Counted from the stretch's first letter, positions 11,241-24,233 are shown. The stretch is 64,000 nucleotides of DNA from Anoplolepis gracilipes (GCF_047496725.1 NC_132977.1:2141001-2205000); one strand, 5' to 3'. The notes: generated by a model not told the origin, from the sequence alone. Made by a program: numbers and translations.

Positions 11241-12360
11241 CGCGTTTAACGAACATGCTGCAAGTTTATTTTGCTGATGCGAAAAACTCAACGTCGATGT
11301 TAAATAAAAACATGGCTGGATATTTTGAAATTTTGCAAATATTTTTAATTTACTTTTTACATTCAAAACTCGTTACGTTTGCTTTTACTTGTCTTAAAAT
11401 TAATTTTTTCGTATATAGTCATGTTTTATAATTTTGACATTGTCTAATTTATAAATATATTTCTGTGGATAATATCGTATGTGTAACTTTATATTTACTA
11501 TGAGTAACTTTACGAGAAAGAAAGTTTTATTATTTATATAGTATAGAATCGCATAAAATGTTGGGATATCTCTTGTCAGTGCAACCCTCGGCCAGTTGTT
11601 CGAGAAACACGCAAATAAATTGGACGCGTGCATCTCTTCTGCGAGTCCAATTTATTTGCGTGTTTGTAATATAAACGCGTGGTTACAACGTCTGTCATTG
11701 GAATTGCTGTCTCTGTGGTTCTCGACCGTCGATCATTTCGAGTTACATAATAATCAAATTACATGAATAGATATTCACGCAATTATTATATGTATAATAA
11801 CCGCTGAACTGGATCAGTCAGCTGATTAGAGATGCATCTTGATACTAATAAATCTAACAATAAAATCAATATGAAATTATATGATTGAGAACGTTCGGCA
11901 TTTATTTTCCATTTTTTCACTATATCGAATAATTCCACTTACACATTTCAGCATCTATAAAATATATAAAGAATAATACGTGTAATATTATATCCGTCAT
12001 GAGTAATATATAATATATATATATATATATATATAATGCGAATAATATATAATATATATAATATTAACTAAGAATATAGGAAAATGTGTGTTGAAATTTT
12101 TTCACTGCAATGCTTTTTTTATGGATTCTTTGATAAAATTAAAGATGCGATTTTAATAAAATTCCAGCTTAATATACATATGAAATTTTTATTCCAGGAC
12201 TTGCTTTTATTGATTTCACATATCTTGAAATATATTTTCGTATGAGTAATAGAGCTAATTATTTTTAACGAAAGCTATTATTGTAAATTTTTGGACCATT
12301 TAGTCGCCGAAACAATATACATGTTCCGAATGTTTTGGTACATGATCGCCGGATGTTTAC
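11241..12360. other. AT-rich non-coding DNA with a perfect hairpin
   Basis: Apart from the 21-bp hairpin at 11605-11665 and AT runs near 12007-12062, nothing is supportable. Confidence 0.55.
11605..11665. repeat. Perfect 21-bp inverted repeat (hairpin, 19-base loop)
   Basis: The arm 11605-11625 (AAACACGCAAATAAATTGG plus AC) is the exact reverse complement of 11645-11665. Length and loop size are in the range of a small-RNA precursor stem, but perfect pairing and the lack of a flanking lower stem are not typical of an animal pre-miRNA. It may be a mini-transposon relic. Confidence 0.75.
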
Positions 12361-12448
12361 GATTTTTCACATCTCCAAAATCCTTTCATGCGTGTTTAAC
12401 TGTATGATGTAATGCGCCGATGTATGTACACGCGGTCGCCCGCGCGTA

Positions 12449-12492
<44 letters not shown>

Positions 12493-12850
12493 TGCACCCT
12501 GGTATGCGCGTTCGAACGAAAACACGCATCTCTGCGTCCAAAAATAGTCGCGCGTGAGTCAACTCGAGAGTCTAAATAGGAGGTTTGCCGCATTTAGAGC
12601 TCGTATCTAGATTATATACGGTCCTCAAACGCGAAATAACCCAGAAAATGCACGACTGCCGAAAGAGGGTCGATCGTAACACAGCGCTGACGCGCGAATC
12701 AGCGCGGCGGAATACGCGATGAAGCGCGCAAACAAGATATGTACAAGATATATTACTCGCCTTCTCTCGCGTCGGATTCGCGAGCGAGTGTTAACACAAC
12801 GAATCAGGAATTTCTATTACTAGCAAAATTCGATATCATCTTCGCTCCGT
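12361..12850. other. GC-rich patch with (ACGC)n repeat
   Basis: The minus-strand frame 12396-12593 is a read-through of the tetranucleotide repeat. No gene is supported. Confidence 0.5.
12448..12490. repeat. (CGCA)n tetranucleotide microsatellite
   Basis: About ten uninterrupted ACGC units. Confidence 0.9.
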
Positions 12851-13936
12851 ATCGTAATGATACTTGTAATAAAATTTGCTCGAGAAAACTGGCTGACAGT
12901 TGCTGATAATAAAAATACAATACTTTCGCGATATATGTATATACATCCACGACAATGTGGTATAAAAGCTAAAAGGGGAAGACTTTCAGGAGTCTTCAGG
13001 AATATTATTTTGTGCTCGCGTAGATTATTATTGTTTATAGTAAATTAATTCGCAAATCGTTGGGTGCTAACGACCGAAAGTATAAAGCAAAAGGGCCACG
13101 AGGTGAAATTTATTTTGACAAAAATAAAACAGAGAAAAGCGAAGAAATCGACGACAAAATGGTCCGTCTCGTTTCGATCGAGAGCTGTCACGCGATAATT
13201 ACTCATCCGGATCCACGTCGCGACAAATGAAGTAATTCGCGCGTTCGTGAGTGTCACGCGCGTTTGCGGCCGCGCCTTTGATTAAAGAGAGCGAGCCGAA
13301 GGGACCGGCCATAGAGGGTCGCGCGCGAGGAGAAAGAGTTGCCCGGGTCGTAGGGCGACGAGAGGAGATGCGAGGAAGGGGGAAATATACCGCGAGAGGG
13401 AGGTAAAGTCAGAGTTACACACACCCTCTCCCCCCCTCCCCCTCGTCCTCTCCTCTTTCTCCCTCTGCCCCGAGGCAAATTCAATTCGCGGTCACTTTGA
13501 CGTGTCCTCTCTCGTTGAATCGTCCGATAGCCGGCCGATACGACACTTTCTCCACGAGGTGGGTACGGCCGTCTTTTTGTTCGAGCCGTTCGAGTATACC
13601 GCTTCTCTATCCCCCTTCGTAACCCCCGCGGTCGCTGCCGCAGCCGCCCCTCGTCGTTTACGAGCGTACAATCTCGACAGTTTTATCCCGCTGCCTCTAT
13701 ATCGCGTCGTGCTCTCTCGCCGATGCACGTGTATATAGGGTATACACGGGCACGCTCGCGGTCGCAACTCGTACGTACGCAAGGGCGGCCGGTAACAATT
13801 CCTAACCAAAAAGCCAGAGTCACCCTCGCCTCCTTCTCCCCTTTCCAGTGCGTCTGACTGCGACCGTCATCGGAGCGCGGCATCGAGACGGCGGCTGACG
13901 CTGGGGGTGGCGACGGGGAGGATGAAACGGGAGACA

Positions 13937-13941
13937 GGAGA

Positions 13942-13973
<32 letters not shown>

Positions 13974-13979
13974 AAGAGG
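13937..13979. repeat. GA-rich microsatellite
   Basis: GA dinucleotides interrupted by AAAG. Confidence 0.85.
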
Positions 13980-14104
13980 AGAAGGAGGGTACCAAACACC
14001 CGGCGTAGGACCGGCATGGAGAGAGATGGAAAGGGAGAGAGAAAGAGAAAGGGGGAAGGAAAGAGTCCGCGGGTTTCGCGGGGACATACACCGAAAGAGA
14101 TGGC

Positions 14105-14130
14105 AGAGAGAGAGAGAGAGAGAGAGAGAG
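14105..14130. repeat. (GA)n microsatellite
   Basis: About 13 uninterrupted GA units. Confidence 0.9.
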
Positions 14131-14768
14131 AACGCAAGGGTGACGGCACGATTGTCTACGCGAGGGAGCGAGCGAGCGAACGAACGAACGACCCGGTCGC
14201 GCGAGACGGCGGGCGCAGAGAGAGAGGGGAAGGGGACACCGAGGGGGAGAAGTACGGACCGACGGCGGCGGGCCATGGGGCCGCGGCTGGTGCCGAGGGG
14301 AGGGCTAGGTATTCGCGTGACGTTGCGTCTAGACGCCCCCTCCATCTCAACCGAAAACGACGCGGCGCGCGGCGCAGAACGACGGCGGTGGCCGTGTAAC
14401 GCTCGTTGTACGAGCAACGTTTCGGCTCCCTCTGGACCGCGTGCACGTGAATCGGCGGCCGCCGGCGTTTCGGACGCGCGTTGTTAGATGGCAACACGCG
14501 GAGCCAGCTGGATCTCGTCTGGAGATCGTATATATTTCTTTGATTTCAAGATAATTCAAGATAATAACTAAATAATGAAAAAAAAGAGAAAGAGAAGCAT
14601 AAAGAAGCACTCTATTCGATTTGTAAATATAAAAAGATATGCCTTTAATTTTATATATTAGTTAGATGATTTTACATATATATTATTACATAAACTTCAA
14701 TTTTTTTTTTAAAAGATATATTTGTTTAGAATAATGTATACATACATATTCTACATGTTATTAGGTTT

Positions 14769-14772
<4 letters not shown>

Positions 14773-14802
<30 letters not shown>
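14773..14802. repeat. A30 homopolymer
   Basis: Thirty consecutive A. It could be the tail of an old retroposed copy, but no target duplication or body sequence was recognised. Confidence 0.9.
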
Positions 14803-14805
<3 letters not shown>

Positions 14806-15951
14806 AAATAGTCAACTTTTAAATTTATTTATTTCAGTAATGGATTTTTCATGCGCTTGAAATTCGAAGATATTTAAAACTTTGTTTTTCTCGATCATTC
14901 GAAAACGTAATTTTAAGATAGAATCTCAATTTGTAGAGAAAAGCACTTTTATTGAAATATTAATTTATATTATTTTTTGACAAAAATTTAATTTTATATA
15001 ATGATTAAATTTATTATTAATTTAGAGCAACAGAATATTATATTTTTATTGTATTGAAAAAGTGCTTCATCAGATTTTTCACTTTTTGTTTAATTAGGTC
15101 TTCAGTTTTATTTTGGAAAATTACAATAATATATTAATTTCGTTTTTCGATCGAAAGGAGATATTTTTTGTTCATGTATAGAATTTATCAAACTTTGTAG
15201 ATTTATCCTCTCTCTCACACACATCATTAATATTTTCAATTTTATATCTGCGTTACAAATTATAAATGATAAACTTTTTTTCAATACTTCTATCTGCGAT
15301 TGTCTTACTGTAATCTACATATCTGTAAAGAGCAATCAATATCTCTCGACACTTATCTTGCTTACCAGACGATCTTAATGTTGTCCCGGGAACATTGGTC
15401 ACTTTGACGTGTATTTTTTCACGTACACGTTACGCATACGTATCCATGCGCCAGACAGGCAAATAAAGCTCGATCCAGATTCAATGCCTCGTTTGGCTTC
15501 TTCAGCCGTCAACGAGAGCTATAACAATCGAATACGTGACAAGCAGTAGTTGCATGTGTTTATGACGATCGCAGTCTGCGCTCGTAAAGCTCGATTGGCT
15601 AGCCCCTTAAGGCATCCTCGGTGTCTCATGCTCCTTGTCTTAAGGCTGAGCAAACGCACGATGCACGATTAGCTTAACTTCGTATCAGAAGCATACGGTT
15701 GAGAAATGCGTAGGATATTAATTAAATGCAAATATCATTTGAAACCCCAATTTAGGAAAAGTTGTAAAAGACTGTGTCAAAATGAGAAAAAAGCTACAAT
15801 AGACAAACATCCACAAAAAAATTGACGATACTCAACAAACAAGTTTTTATAACGAGACTCGTTCTTGTTTATATAAATTCAACATAATAAATGAAACATT
15901 AAATTTTTGTTTAGAACATAGAATAATAATATATAAGAGTTTTGCGATTAT

Positions 15952-15992
15952 AAATCACACAGCAAAATAAGACAGAAATGTCTGTGTGATTT
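15952..15992. repeat. 11-bp perfect inverted repeat
   Basis: AAATCACACAG (15952-15962) pairs with CTGTGTGATTT (15982-15992) across a 19-base loop. Confidence 0.7.
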
Positions 15993-16160
15993 TACGATAA
16001 TTTTCAAAGTAAAAAAGAAATATTGATCGCACTTCATTGTTTGAGCTCAAAGGGTATAACTTGGCAACAAGATTGTATCAATAGCAACAATAACAGCAAG
16101 GGTGATACGTGAAATACACATATAAATAAAAAGATCATATTGTTTGAAAAAGAAAAAGGA

Positions 16161-16483
16161 TTAAGTAAATAACCGACTATTCTCGAATATATAACAGCTT
16201 ATTTTCGACCCGTTTTTATTTTCTTTTTCATTCTCAGTCGTTCTCCCGCATCGTTCACAGGAAAATACGCGTTCGTGGGAAATTGGATTCGAAGCGTGGT
16301 CGTTGAATCGTGTTGCTCGGGGTTTGTCGCATGGGCTATCCACAACCGATGAACGCGAGCGATTCGATTTGCTTTCGCTCTCGACGGATACAAGGCGTCT
16401 CGATTGTGCGCAAACGGTGGCGATATTGTCGGCGAAATTTACGTAAGGATTCGCTTGAAACACGCACGCGGGGAACGGAAATG
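16161..16483 (-). CDS. Candidate terminal coding exon, unknown protein
   Basis: On the minus strand a good acceptor (ACATTCTTTTTCTAG at 16484-16498) is followed by an open frame of 107 codons, entered in phase 1, that ends in TAA at 16161. The predicted peptide is hydrophilic with balanced composition. It has a Ser/Arg-rich centre and a FSCERCGR stretch that resembles the start of a C2H2 zinc finger but lacks the two histidines. No ATG lies in the exon before the coding-like part, so an upstream exon to the right would be required, and I could not find it. The plus-strand frame over the same DNA (16310-16519) is shorter and Arg-rich. Coding is plausible but unproven. Confidence 0.28.
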
Positions 16484-17041
16484 CTAGAAAAAGAATGTAA
16501 AAAAAGCAAACGGGGATAGGGCGAAGGGAGGGAGACGGATTGCTTTCGAAAAATAGAGGACATTCTTTGCGGTCGCGATCACAGAAAATAGAGGGAAAAA
16601 TTTTGCACGCGTATTGCAGGCAGGTTAAACTCTTATACGGCTTGTCATAAAAGGAACGGATGTTCTATCGACGGAAAAGCAGGTGGATGAGATCAAATAA
16701 TGGATGTATGCGTTTTACAGCTGTATCGGCGAATAAGGGTCTCGTTTAAATTATTTAATCTTAATTTCATTCTAGAACGCGAACTCTCCGAAGAAAACTC
16801 AGTTTCATTAAAAATAATCCAGATTTTATTTAAGAATTATCGATCGTATCAGCATTTCTGTCCGAATTTTTAAACTGCACTATATATTTTATTATCGTAT
16901 TATTTTTATAGGAATTGAGAAAAATGTAGAAACTGGGAAAATATATAAATAACTAGGTACGATAAAATTATTCAACACAATTGATACTTACTTTTTATTA
17001 ATAAAATCGAAATAATTAAATCCAGAGATGCGTGTTGACTG

Positions 17042-17043
<2 letters not shown>

Positions 17044-17081
<38 letters not shown>
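17044..17081. repeat. (GA)19 microsatellite
   Basis: Uninterrupted GA units. Confidence 0.9.
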
Positions 17082-17086
<5 letters not shown>

Positions 17087-18263
17087 AGATGTAGATTGCG
17101 AGAAGCGAAGAAGAGCGTACGAAGGAAGCACGGGGAAAGTGCGTCTTCGTTTTGCAATTAAATTTAGTCCCCGACCGAGAAGCACGTTTTTAAAATAGTT
17201 CCCATTCTTAGCTTGCTATGTAGGTATGTAAGCAACGCGACGATACGTCCTAACGGTATTATAGCCATGACGCGAGAACCTTCTGGTTGATTTCAAACTT
17301 CCTAGCAGTATCATTCAGCATGAAAGCGAAACAGTATCATCGTACTGCTTCACGTAATCTCGTTTCGTTTTTAGCTCTATTTATGTTGACAGTTTATATT
17401 TTATTATTGCCCGAATTATTAGAAATTTTTGTCATTCTTAATAAAAGTTAATTGTATTGTAAATTTTTACAAATTTTTCCATGGTATTTGTTTCGACAAT
17501 GAAGCTGTGAAATGTCTTCTTTGTCAATGCAGTTACATATACATACATGAATATTCTATATTATGTACCCACAGCGAGATGCGTGACGCATGCGTGATTC
17601 ACGACGCTCTTTTTCGCAGCTGCAACTTACATCATTATCCTTCGATCGCAGTCATAATAGAAAATAGTCACGAACTGCCTTGGCCTTAATAATATCGCGA
17701 GAAACGCTAGAAAAACTGCAAGCAGATGCTACACTGTTTAGTCTGAACGTGAGACCTATTTAGTCCATATTTACGATCGACACACCCGTCGAGAATGCAA
17801 TTCAGATCAACGCGCATAGAACGCAGATGATACGATGCGATATTTATTTGGGCACTAATCCTTGCTCTCTCGTGTGCCTATGCTATTTCTACTGATTGGC
17901 AATTATTCGTAATTATTGAATGCCATGCTACTCCAGTAATAATTCAACCGTGTTATGCGATTTCTATCGTTTGACAATTATTCCCAATTGTAAATTGATT
18001 GTTTTGAATCATTGTGCGTAATCAAGTGTAATATTATGTCTAAATACGACCGTACTATTAATCAATTTCAATACGTATATAAAAAAAAAAAAAAAAAAAC
18101 GTGTTTTCTATGTGTTTTAAGTGTGCCATTAGACTTGAAAAATTAAAAATACGAGCATGAAAATGAGAAATTTATAACAACTAAAAAGGAATTTTTGGCA
18201 AAAGGGTCAAAATATATTTTTTATTGATACTTGAATGTTGAATTTGCAGCCGCAATAGTAAAA

Positions 18264-18265
<2 letters not shown>

Positions 18266-18294
<29 letters not shown>
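18266..18294. repeat. T29 homopolymer
   Basis: Twenty-nine consecutive T. Confidence 0.9.
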
Positions 18295-18296
<2 letters not shown>

Positions 18297-18480
18297 TTAA
18301 TGCCAAGTAAATTTCGCTGTAGCAGAATTTTAATTCGAGAGTTAATTATTACCAAGATTAATTTTTTTTACTTAGGAAAAAATTATTATATTTGAGGTTT
18401 AGTTATATCAAGAAATATTTATTTTAATATTGAAATTGTGTGTAAAAAAAAAAAAGTGTAGATACACTCTATATGTCAAT

Positions 18481-19100
18481 TATATTCGTTTTATTTAACA
18501 TCGCTAAATCTCGCGCGAGAGGAGAACTCGATGCGAATTGTGTTGCAATATCGTCGCGGCTATAAATCTCCGATCGAGAGCACGCACCGGCGGTGGTTTA
18601 CATCGGCAGAGAGACACGCGAACGAACGGGGGGAATCGCGACAAAAATGTCTTTGTCGGTATCTCCGTGCGCATACTTCGACGGTCCGACAATTACATTC
18701 CGCACGTCGTTTCGCGTTGTTCAACCCTGAGAGTATCGCGTCTCCTCTTCGTGTTCCGGCGCACCCGATCTATAATTCCATCTCTGGCAGTTCCTCCGGA
18801 CGATCTCTCCCTCCCTCTCTCTCCGACCTGGCCCCCGCCGTCCGGAAAATTTCGATACACGAGACGGCGGAAGGTCACTCGCGAGATCAAAAGCTGCACC
18901 CCTTACGTGCCCGGCATTTCAATACGTCTCCGTCCTGTCCTCGGCGGACTTGGCCCCGGATTCCACTTCTGATTTCGCGCGAGGAGGGCGTCACGTCGTG
19001 ACGTTTCAATTTGTACCTTCCGAGCAAATTTACAGGACGACCTTCGAGATTTACGCTATTGCCCGGTATAGTATAACGTCTCAAGAAATTTCCATACGCA
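18481..19100. other. GC-rich patch, no convincing gene
   Basis: Two overlapping plus-strand frames (18531-19001 and 18538-18972) and minus-strand frames are all Arg/Ser/Pro-rich. None has recognisable features or good splice borders. Confidence 0.45.
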
Positions 19101-19253
19101 TCACATGAATTAACAGTTTATTGGAAAAGCTATTCCTATGCAAATGAAAATGTACGTTTCACGTTATAAAAATATAGGCTCTATGAGATTTTTTTTTAAA
19201 TTAATCTATACACAATCGCTTCAAATTTATACTGTGTATAATTTTTGTAAAAC

Positions 19254-19394
19254 TCGATCGAGATTATTAGGAGTGAAACATGATTTTGATCGTGATAAGA
19301 AACAAGAATAAAATATAAAAGATGTAAAAGTAACTTTGATTGTAATAAAATTATAGTATCAATATCATATTTTACTCTTAATAATCTCGATTGA
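19254..19394. repeat. Inverted repeat, arms about 37 bp
   Basis: TCGATCGAGATTATTAGGAG at 19254 and following bases pair with the arm 19358-19394 at about 85% identity by eye, with a 67-base spacer. Possibly an old MITE relic. Confidence 0.65.
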
Positions 19395-19573
19395 TTTAAA
19401 AAAAAAAAAAGTAATGGATTTATCCTTTTTTGGAGCGATTTAAATACACTCGCAATCTTTTTTCCTACATATAATATCATATATTCTTGCTATATCTTTC
19501 GCACATTATCCCGCGTCGTGTAATGATACGGCGGCTGCATATATATATGCGGCGCATATGAAGGGTGCGTAGC

Positions 19574-19587
19574 GCATACGCGTATGC
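19574..19587. repeat. 14-bp perfect palindrome GCATACGCGTATGC
   Basis: Exact self-complementary 14-mer inside an alternating purine/pyrimidine stretch. Confidence 0.7.
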
Positions 19588-20500
19588 ATGCGTATGGACA
19601 CCCGCACGCACGCACGCTCGTCGCACAATTGTCGTATTATCTAATGTTCACAATACTACACGAATTTTAAATTTTTGTCACTGAAATTAAGGATATATTC
19701 GCCATATCACCGCGTTTATTTTTTTCAATACATAATTTTTTTAATGAAAAAAAAAATTTATATTGTCTAATTTAATTAATTATTTTAAAAAATATTTTTA
19801 TTTTGTGTGAAGTTTTTTGCTGTGAAGTTAGCTATGATTTAATTTACTATGAAAACTCATCGACTGTATCGATAGCAAATAATATTTGCAGCGTCGTATC
19901 GTATATTTTCTAGGACACTTTTCGACACTTAAAACATGTAAAAATAGCGGCAATATTTTTTTGAAGTCAGTGAAAGTTGACATTCACTTTATAGTATATA
20001 GAGATTGTACATCTTTATTGATATGGATTAACTCTTGCCATATAACATAGATATATTTTACGCCTAGAATTGCAACTGGACGGTTTATAAATCTTTGTAA
20101 ATTGATAACACTCTGTTTGTTAAAATAAATAGTGTTTTTGCACTTTTTCAAAAAAAAAAAAGGGAAAGAAAAACACACGAATATTTTACCAACAGATATA
20201 GACGACATTGTAAAATACAGTTATTAGCTATGTAGCAAAACAACAAATGGTTTGGGTTTTGAAAAGATTCGTCAACAATTCTCCATTCTTTTAAAAGCAA
20301 AACAAAAAATCAAAAGATTAAAAAGAGTAAGCGCAAGTATTTATATATTATACATATGTCGAATAGATGAAACAACTGATCTGTAAAACAAACCAAGGTA
20401 CTTACATATTAACACAAACCATAGTAAAATACTTTTTTATTTGACTTTTTTTTCTGTTTACAAATCAGATAACAGAGCCCAAGGTTTAAACGCACAAGGT

Positions 20501-21480
20501 TAATTGCGGTGACGCATGCGTCGCGCGAATAACGGTGGTCCTTGTTTTTTTCTCCGTCGGGCAGGCCTGTGTCGAAAATTTATTTGGCCAAGGGCATCGT
20601 CGGCGAGGTTCTCTCGCTACGACACTGTACTCGCAATCTGTCTACTCGCAGTCTGAGTGGTGGTGTAGCGGCGGCGGCGATGTTGGTGCAGACGGCGTTG
20701 CTCCGCTGCCGGAGAGAGGGTGGAAGTCGGGGGTCCTCCCGTCTAGACTAACCCCCCGACTTCTCCCCCGATCCACCCCCGGCAGACAGGCCAACCAAAC
20801 CGTTCGAGTGAACTGCTCTCTCCGGCTCCTACTCTGCACTGCCGCCGCGCACCCCCTTAAAAAGTTAAAATACTCTGTCCTCGCGCCTTCGTCTACCAAC
20901 TCTTCCCCTCCCTCTTTCAAGCCTTTCCCCCTCCTCCCCCAGACTGTTTCACCCCTCGTGCTGCACCGATCCGTGTCGGTCCGCAGTTTCTTCGTCGTCA
21001 TAGTTATGCTCGTCGTCGTGCCAACCCTTCTAGATTTTTATTATTACCATTTCTAGTAGACACCTTCCTTCGCTTGCTCCTCCTTCTTATTCGTTTCACC
21101 GCGTATCTTTTTCACACGAGTGGGAAACGCTGAAGGGCACAGGGGCACAATCTAATGCGCGTTTCCGACGAGGCTTCTTTGAATTTATTTCGCGTAAACG
21201 AGGCGCGGCTGAGTGCCCCGTCTTTCAAATTGTTTTAATGGGGGATGCATTGTGCGTCGTCCGTCGTCTCGCGATCGCGCCACTTGCGAATCTCTCTCTC
21301 TCTCTCTCTCTCTCTGTCGAGAAAAACGGCAAAATAGATGTCTGACATTTAAATGCGAAAGCGCCTGTTAATTTGAAATTCATTCCTTTGATAGTTGGCT
21401 CCTCTCCCGTTTGATTCGCGCGCGAAATTCTATTCGGCACCGACTCGCTCCCTCGTCCTCGTCTCAAGCCTTTCTCCCGA
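20501..21480. other. GC-rich patch, possible promoter-type or untranslated exon region
   Basis: The plus-strand frame 20535-21056 (173 codons) is Ser/Pro/Leu-rich and overlaps other open frames. An acceptor-like TTTTTTTCTCCGTCGGGCAG lies at 20549-20568, but no in-frame partner is apparent. A CT tract lies at 21291-21315. I could not support a gene. Confidence 0.4.
21291..21315. repeat. (CT)n microsatellite
   Basis: About 12 CT units. Confidence 0.85.
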
Positions 21481-22000
21481 ATAATATATCCATCGTGAGT
21501 ATCGAACGAGTCCCACCATTGAGAAACTAGGGGATGTAACGTTTAAATTGGCCTTGACTTCTCGAAAGTCCGAACAGATTTCTCCAAGAATACAGACTTA
21601 TTTTCTTAAGTCTCTTGAGGACTTTTAAAAAGATATTATGTCAAAATTTGTCCCTCTAAGTAACTGCATTTTTATACGATAAAAGTGCACCCTTTGAAAT
21701 ATGTGTCGATTTATAGTTGGTGTAATCTAATAATTGATGTCTTTATACATATATATACATATATTAGAAAATCAAGTAGAAATGATGGAACATGCGTGTA
21801 TTATACTATTATGGTAAAAAGGTTTGTAAAAATTGTTTAATCTCCTTTAATTGATAGCGAAAATATATTCAAACATTACAGGAGAGGAGTTATGTAACAG
21901 ACTGTGTGTATATGTACGCAGTCATTTTTAAAATGAAATAGACGAAAATTTGTCTGCCTTCAAAAAGATCCCAAATTTCCATTCTCACTCTCATTACGCT
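21481..22000. other. AT-rich non-coding DNA
   Basis: No supportable feature. Confidence 0.6.
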
Positions 22001-22154
22001 CGACCTTCCACTTTGAATACCTGTGGAACGGTCGATGCTGCTCGCCGTCGTTCACGACGATCAATCGTCACCCGATGAACACGACCCTCGTGTTCCGCCG
22101 GCGTAACTGCGGACAATTTCATTGACAATTGCCACGCATCCAATCACGCACGCA

Positions 22155-22175
22155 GACACACACACACACACACAC
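22155..22175. repeat. (CA)n microsatellite
   Basis: About ten CA units. Confidence 0.85.
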
Positions 22176-22722
22176 TCAACGTGCAACGCGGCGTACGCAC
22201 ACGTACATGTACATATTCGCTCATCGGCCTGTGCATTCGTACTCGGCCAGCAGCAATCGAATCGCCGAAGCGGCGACCTCATCGGGTATCGCGCCTCCCT
22301 CGGGAATCGGCACCCGTCGCTGAAATTTCGCGCGAGTGTGCGTCCGACGTGGACGCGAACGCGGACGCGGGCGAGAGGGGGGTACGATCGAGGTCAAGAG
22401 GGAGACAGACGGAAAGGGAAAAAGAGGCCTAGAGTTCTGTCTGCGTGCAGCCGTGACGGACCGCAGCGGTGTTGCATTCACAAACGACGATAAGTCTCGG
22501 GGCTTTGAAGACACCGGTCAACAGCGGGATAAGAGGCGGCGAGGAGAGGGGTTCAACGACCCGTTGACAGCCAGACGGGCGGACGCGGGCCAGACCAGTG
22601 CATCAGCCCGCTCGGAGCGTCGGAAGGAGGGAACAGGGGGACAGGGAACAGCAAAAGAGTGAAAGAGGGACAGGGGGGAGGGAAGGGGGAGAACGAACAA
22701 GCGCGGACAAGGACGGGTACAG

Positions 22723-22753
22723 CGGTGGTGGCGGCGGTGGTGGTGGCGGCGGG
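22723..22753. repeat. (GGT/GGC)n trinucleotide tract
   Basis: About ten GGN triplets; reads as poly-Gly or poly-Pro depending on strand. Confidence 0.8.
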
Positions 22754-23100
22754 GTTAAAGAAAGCCGTAGAGAGAAGGAGTATATCGCCGTTATTATCGC
22801 CATCGACTTTTATCGCCAGACGATAACTCCCGGCGTTCTCCTGACGGTTACTCTAGACTCTAGACGTTCCGGCGATGCTTCTTTTTTTCTCTCGTTCTCG
22901 TTTCCCTCCGCTCCTTCGACGGTCCCCCTTTTTCACGTCCTCGACCGCCCTCCGTTTCGCCAACGCTCGTTCCCGATGCATCTCGTGTCGCGATAAGTTC
23001 TTTCTTTTTTCACACAGTTGCACACTATATATACATATACAATACTTTGTGTCTCTCTTTTTCCCCTTTCCTGCCCCGCTACCCCTAAGGCATACATATT

Positions 23101-24190
23101 TTATTTTAAATGCAGGAAATATGAGAGAAAGTATATAAGCTGAAATAAATCGACCGAATAAGCATTCGGTGAGAGTTCAAGAGCAATCCGATTTGATTCG
23201 TTCAAAGATGAGGCAGATGTCCTTTGACAACAAGCCGTTCTCGTATCGCAGATGTAGCTTCTCGCACTATGGACGATGATGTCAGAGCGCTTAGTGTGCG
23301 AGAATCCTCGGTTCGTTTGCTTATTAGACGGAGTCAAGAGTGATAACGCGCTAACAGAGAGATTGAAATCAGAATTTCACTTCAGAACTCTGGATTTCAA
23401 TGTTATGAAACTTTAATCCGATTTTAATAATGCCGATTATAACGCTAATCATAGGAAAGAAAATTGCCTATTTTATTTATATCGTAGATAGTACTGTATA
23501 ATGTAGAAAAAATAGAATGTGTAGAAAAAATTACAGTAAAAAAAAAATTAGAAAATATGAAACTTTTGTCTATCTCTTTCTTTCGTAAACAAAATTGGAA
23601 TTTATTCTAACTAGTATTTATGGAAATATATATAAATATAGCTATACACACGTAAAAATATTCTTCGTGATAACAAATTTTTCATCTTTTATCACATATT
23701 AATAATCTACACAATAATCTGAATACAAAATAGAGTCATAATAATTTATTCATGATAATGCAAATGGGGTGGCTATAAGACATATTTCAAGGTCTCGAAA
23801 AAACGTCATGAAAAGTTGAATTTACTGAAATTATATACTTATCTTAATCTAAACATGGGGAGAGAAAATTTCACGGGCGAGCGCACAGCAGTAAGAAATT
23901 ATAAAACATTAATGACGTTTATTGTTTCCCTCTGTATTTCTCAGTTCAATATATCGTCTCTTAATCAGTTACTGGAAGAAAGAGAAGGAGATTTCATCGC
24001 GACTTAAAGAAAAAAACATTGTGTTCATCTATCTAATAAAATTTAATATTTCCACTACACGCGACATCTAAACCGTCTAAGCGTACATAGTCTCTTATCA
24101 TAATTTCCAAGAATTATCACTTAATTTGTCATCGTCGCTTTTATGTTTGAAAACATTTATAGAAAGTATCCTCTCGTATAGACATTTTTC
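23101..24190. other. AT-rich non-coding DNA
   Basis: A 63-codon ATG frame at 23816-24007 has no recognisable features. Nothing else. Confidence 0.55.
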
Positions 24191-24233
24191 CGCGAAGAGA
24201 ACAATAAATCCTTCTCATGCGGATCTCTTCGCG
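24191..24233. repeat. 10-bp perfect inverted repeat
   Basis: CGCGAAGAGA (24191-24200) pairs with TCTCTTCGCG (24224-24233) across a 23-base loop. Confidence 0.6.

Larger units (their letters stand above)
12851..14520. other. Large GC-rich patch with purine-rich tracts
   Basis: GC-rich from about 13,250 to 14,520, with two GA tracts (13937-13979, 14105-14130) that make the plus strand strongly purine-rich. Long frames on both strands (for example minus 13683-14417, plus 14026-14487) run through these tracts, overlap, and are Arg/Glu- or Ser/Leu-rich. GAGAG arrays in a CpG-rich patch are compatible with a promoter, but I could not identify a transcript. Confidence 0.5.
14521..16150. other. AT-rich non-coding DNA
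   Basis: Contains an A30 run (14773-14802) and a small 11-bp hairpin (15952-15992). The less AT-rich stretch at 15,340-15,680 has no long frame. Confidence 0.6.
16700..18480. other. AT-rich non-coding DNA
   Basis: Holds a GA microsatellite (17044-17081), an A19 run (18081-18099) and a T29 run (18266-18294). No gene seen. Confidence 0.6.
19101..20500. other. AT-rich non-coding DNA with an imperfect inverted repeat
   Basis: Contains the inverted repeat at 19254-19394 and a 14-bp perfect palindrome at 19574-19587 beside CGCA repeats. No gene seen. Confidence 0.55.
22001..23100. other. GC-rich patch with CA and GGT repeats
   Basis: Contains a CA microsatellite (22155-22175) and a GGT/GGC run (22723-22753). 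Open frames on both strands are repeat-driven and Arg/Gly-rich. Confidence 0.45.

Noticed and set aside
13683..14417. 244-codon minus-strand frame and overlapping frames on both strands
   Set aside because: GA/CT tracts remove stops; several frames are open over the same DNA with low-complexity products.
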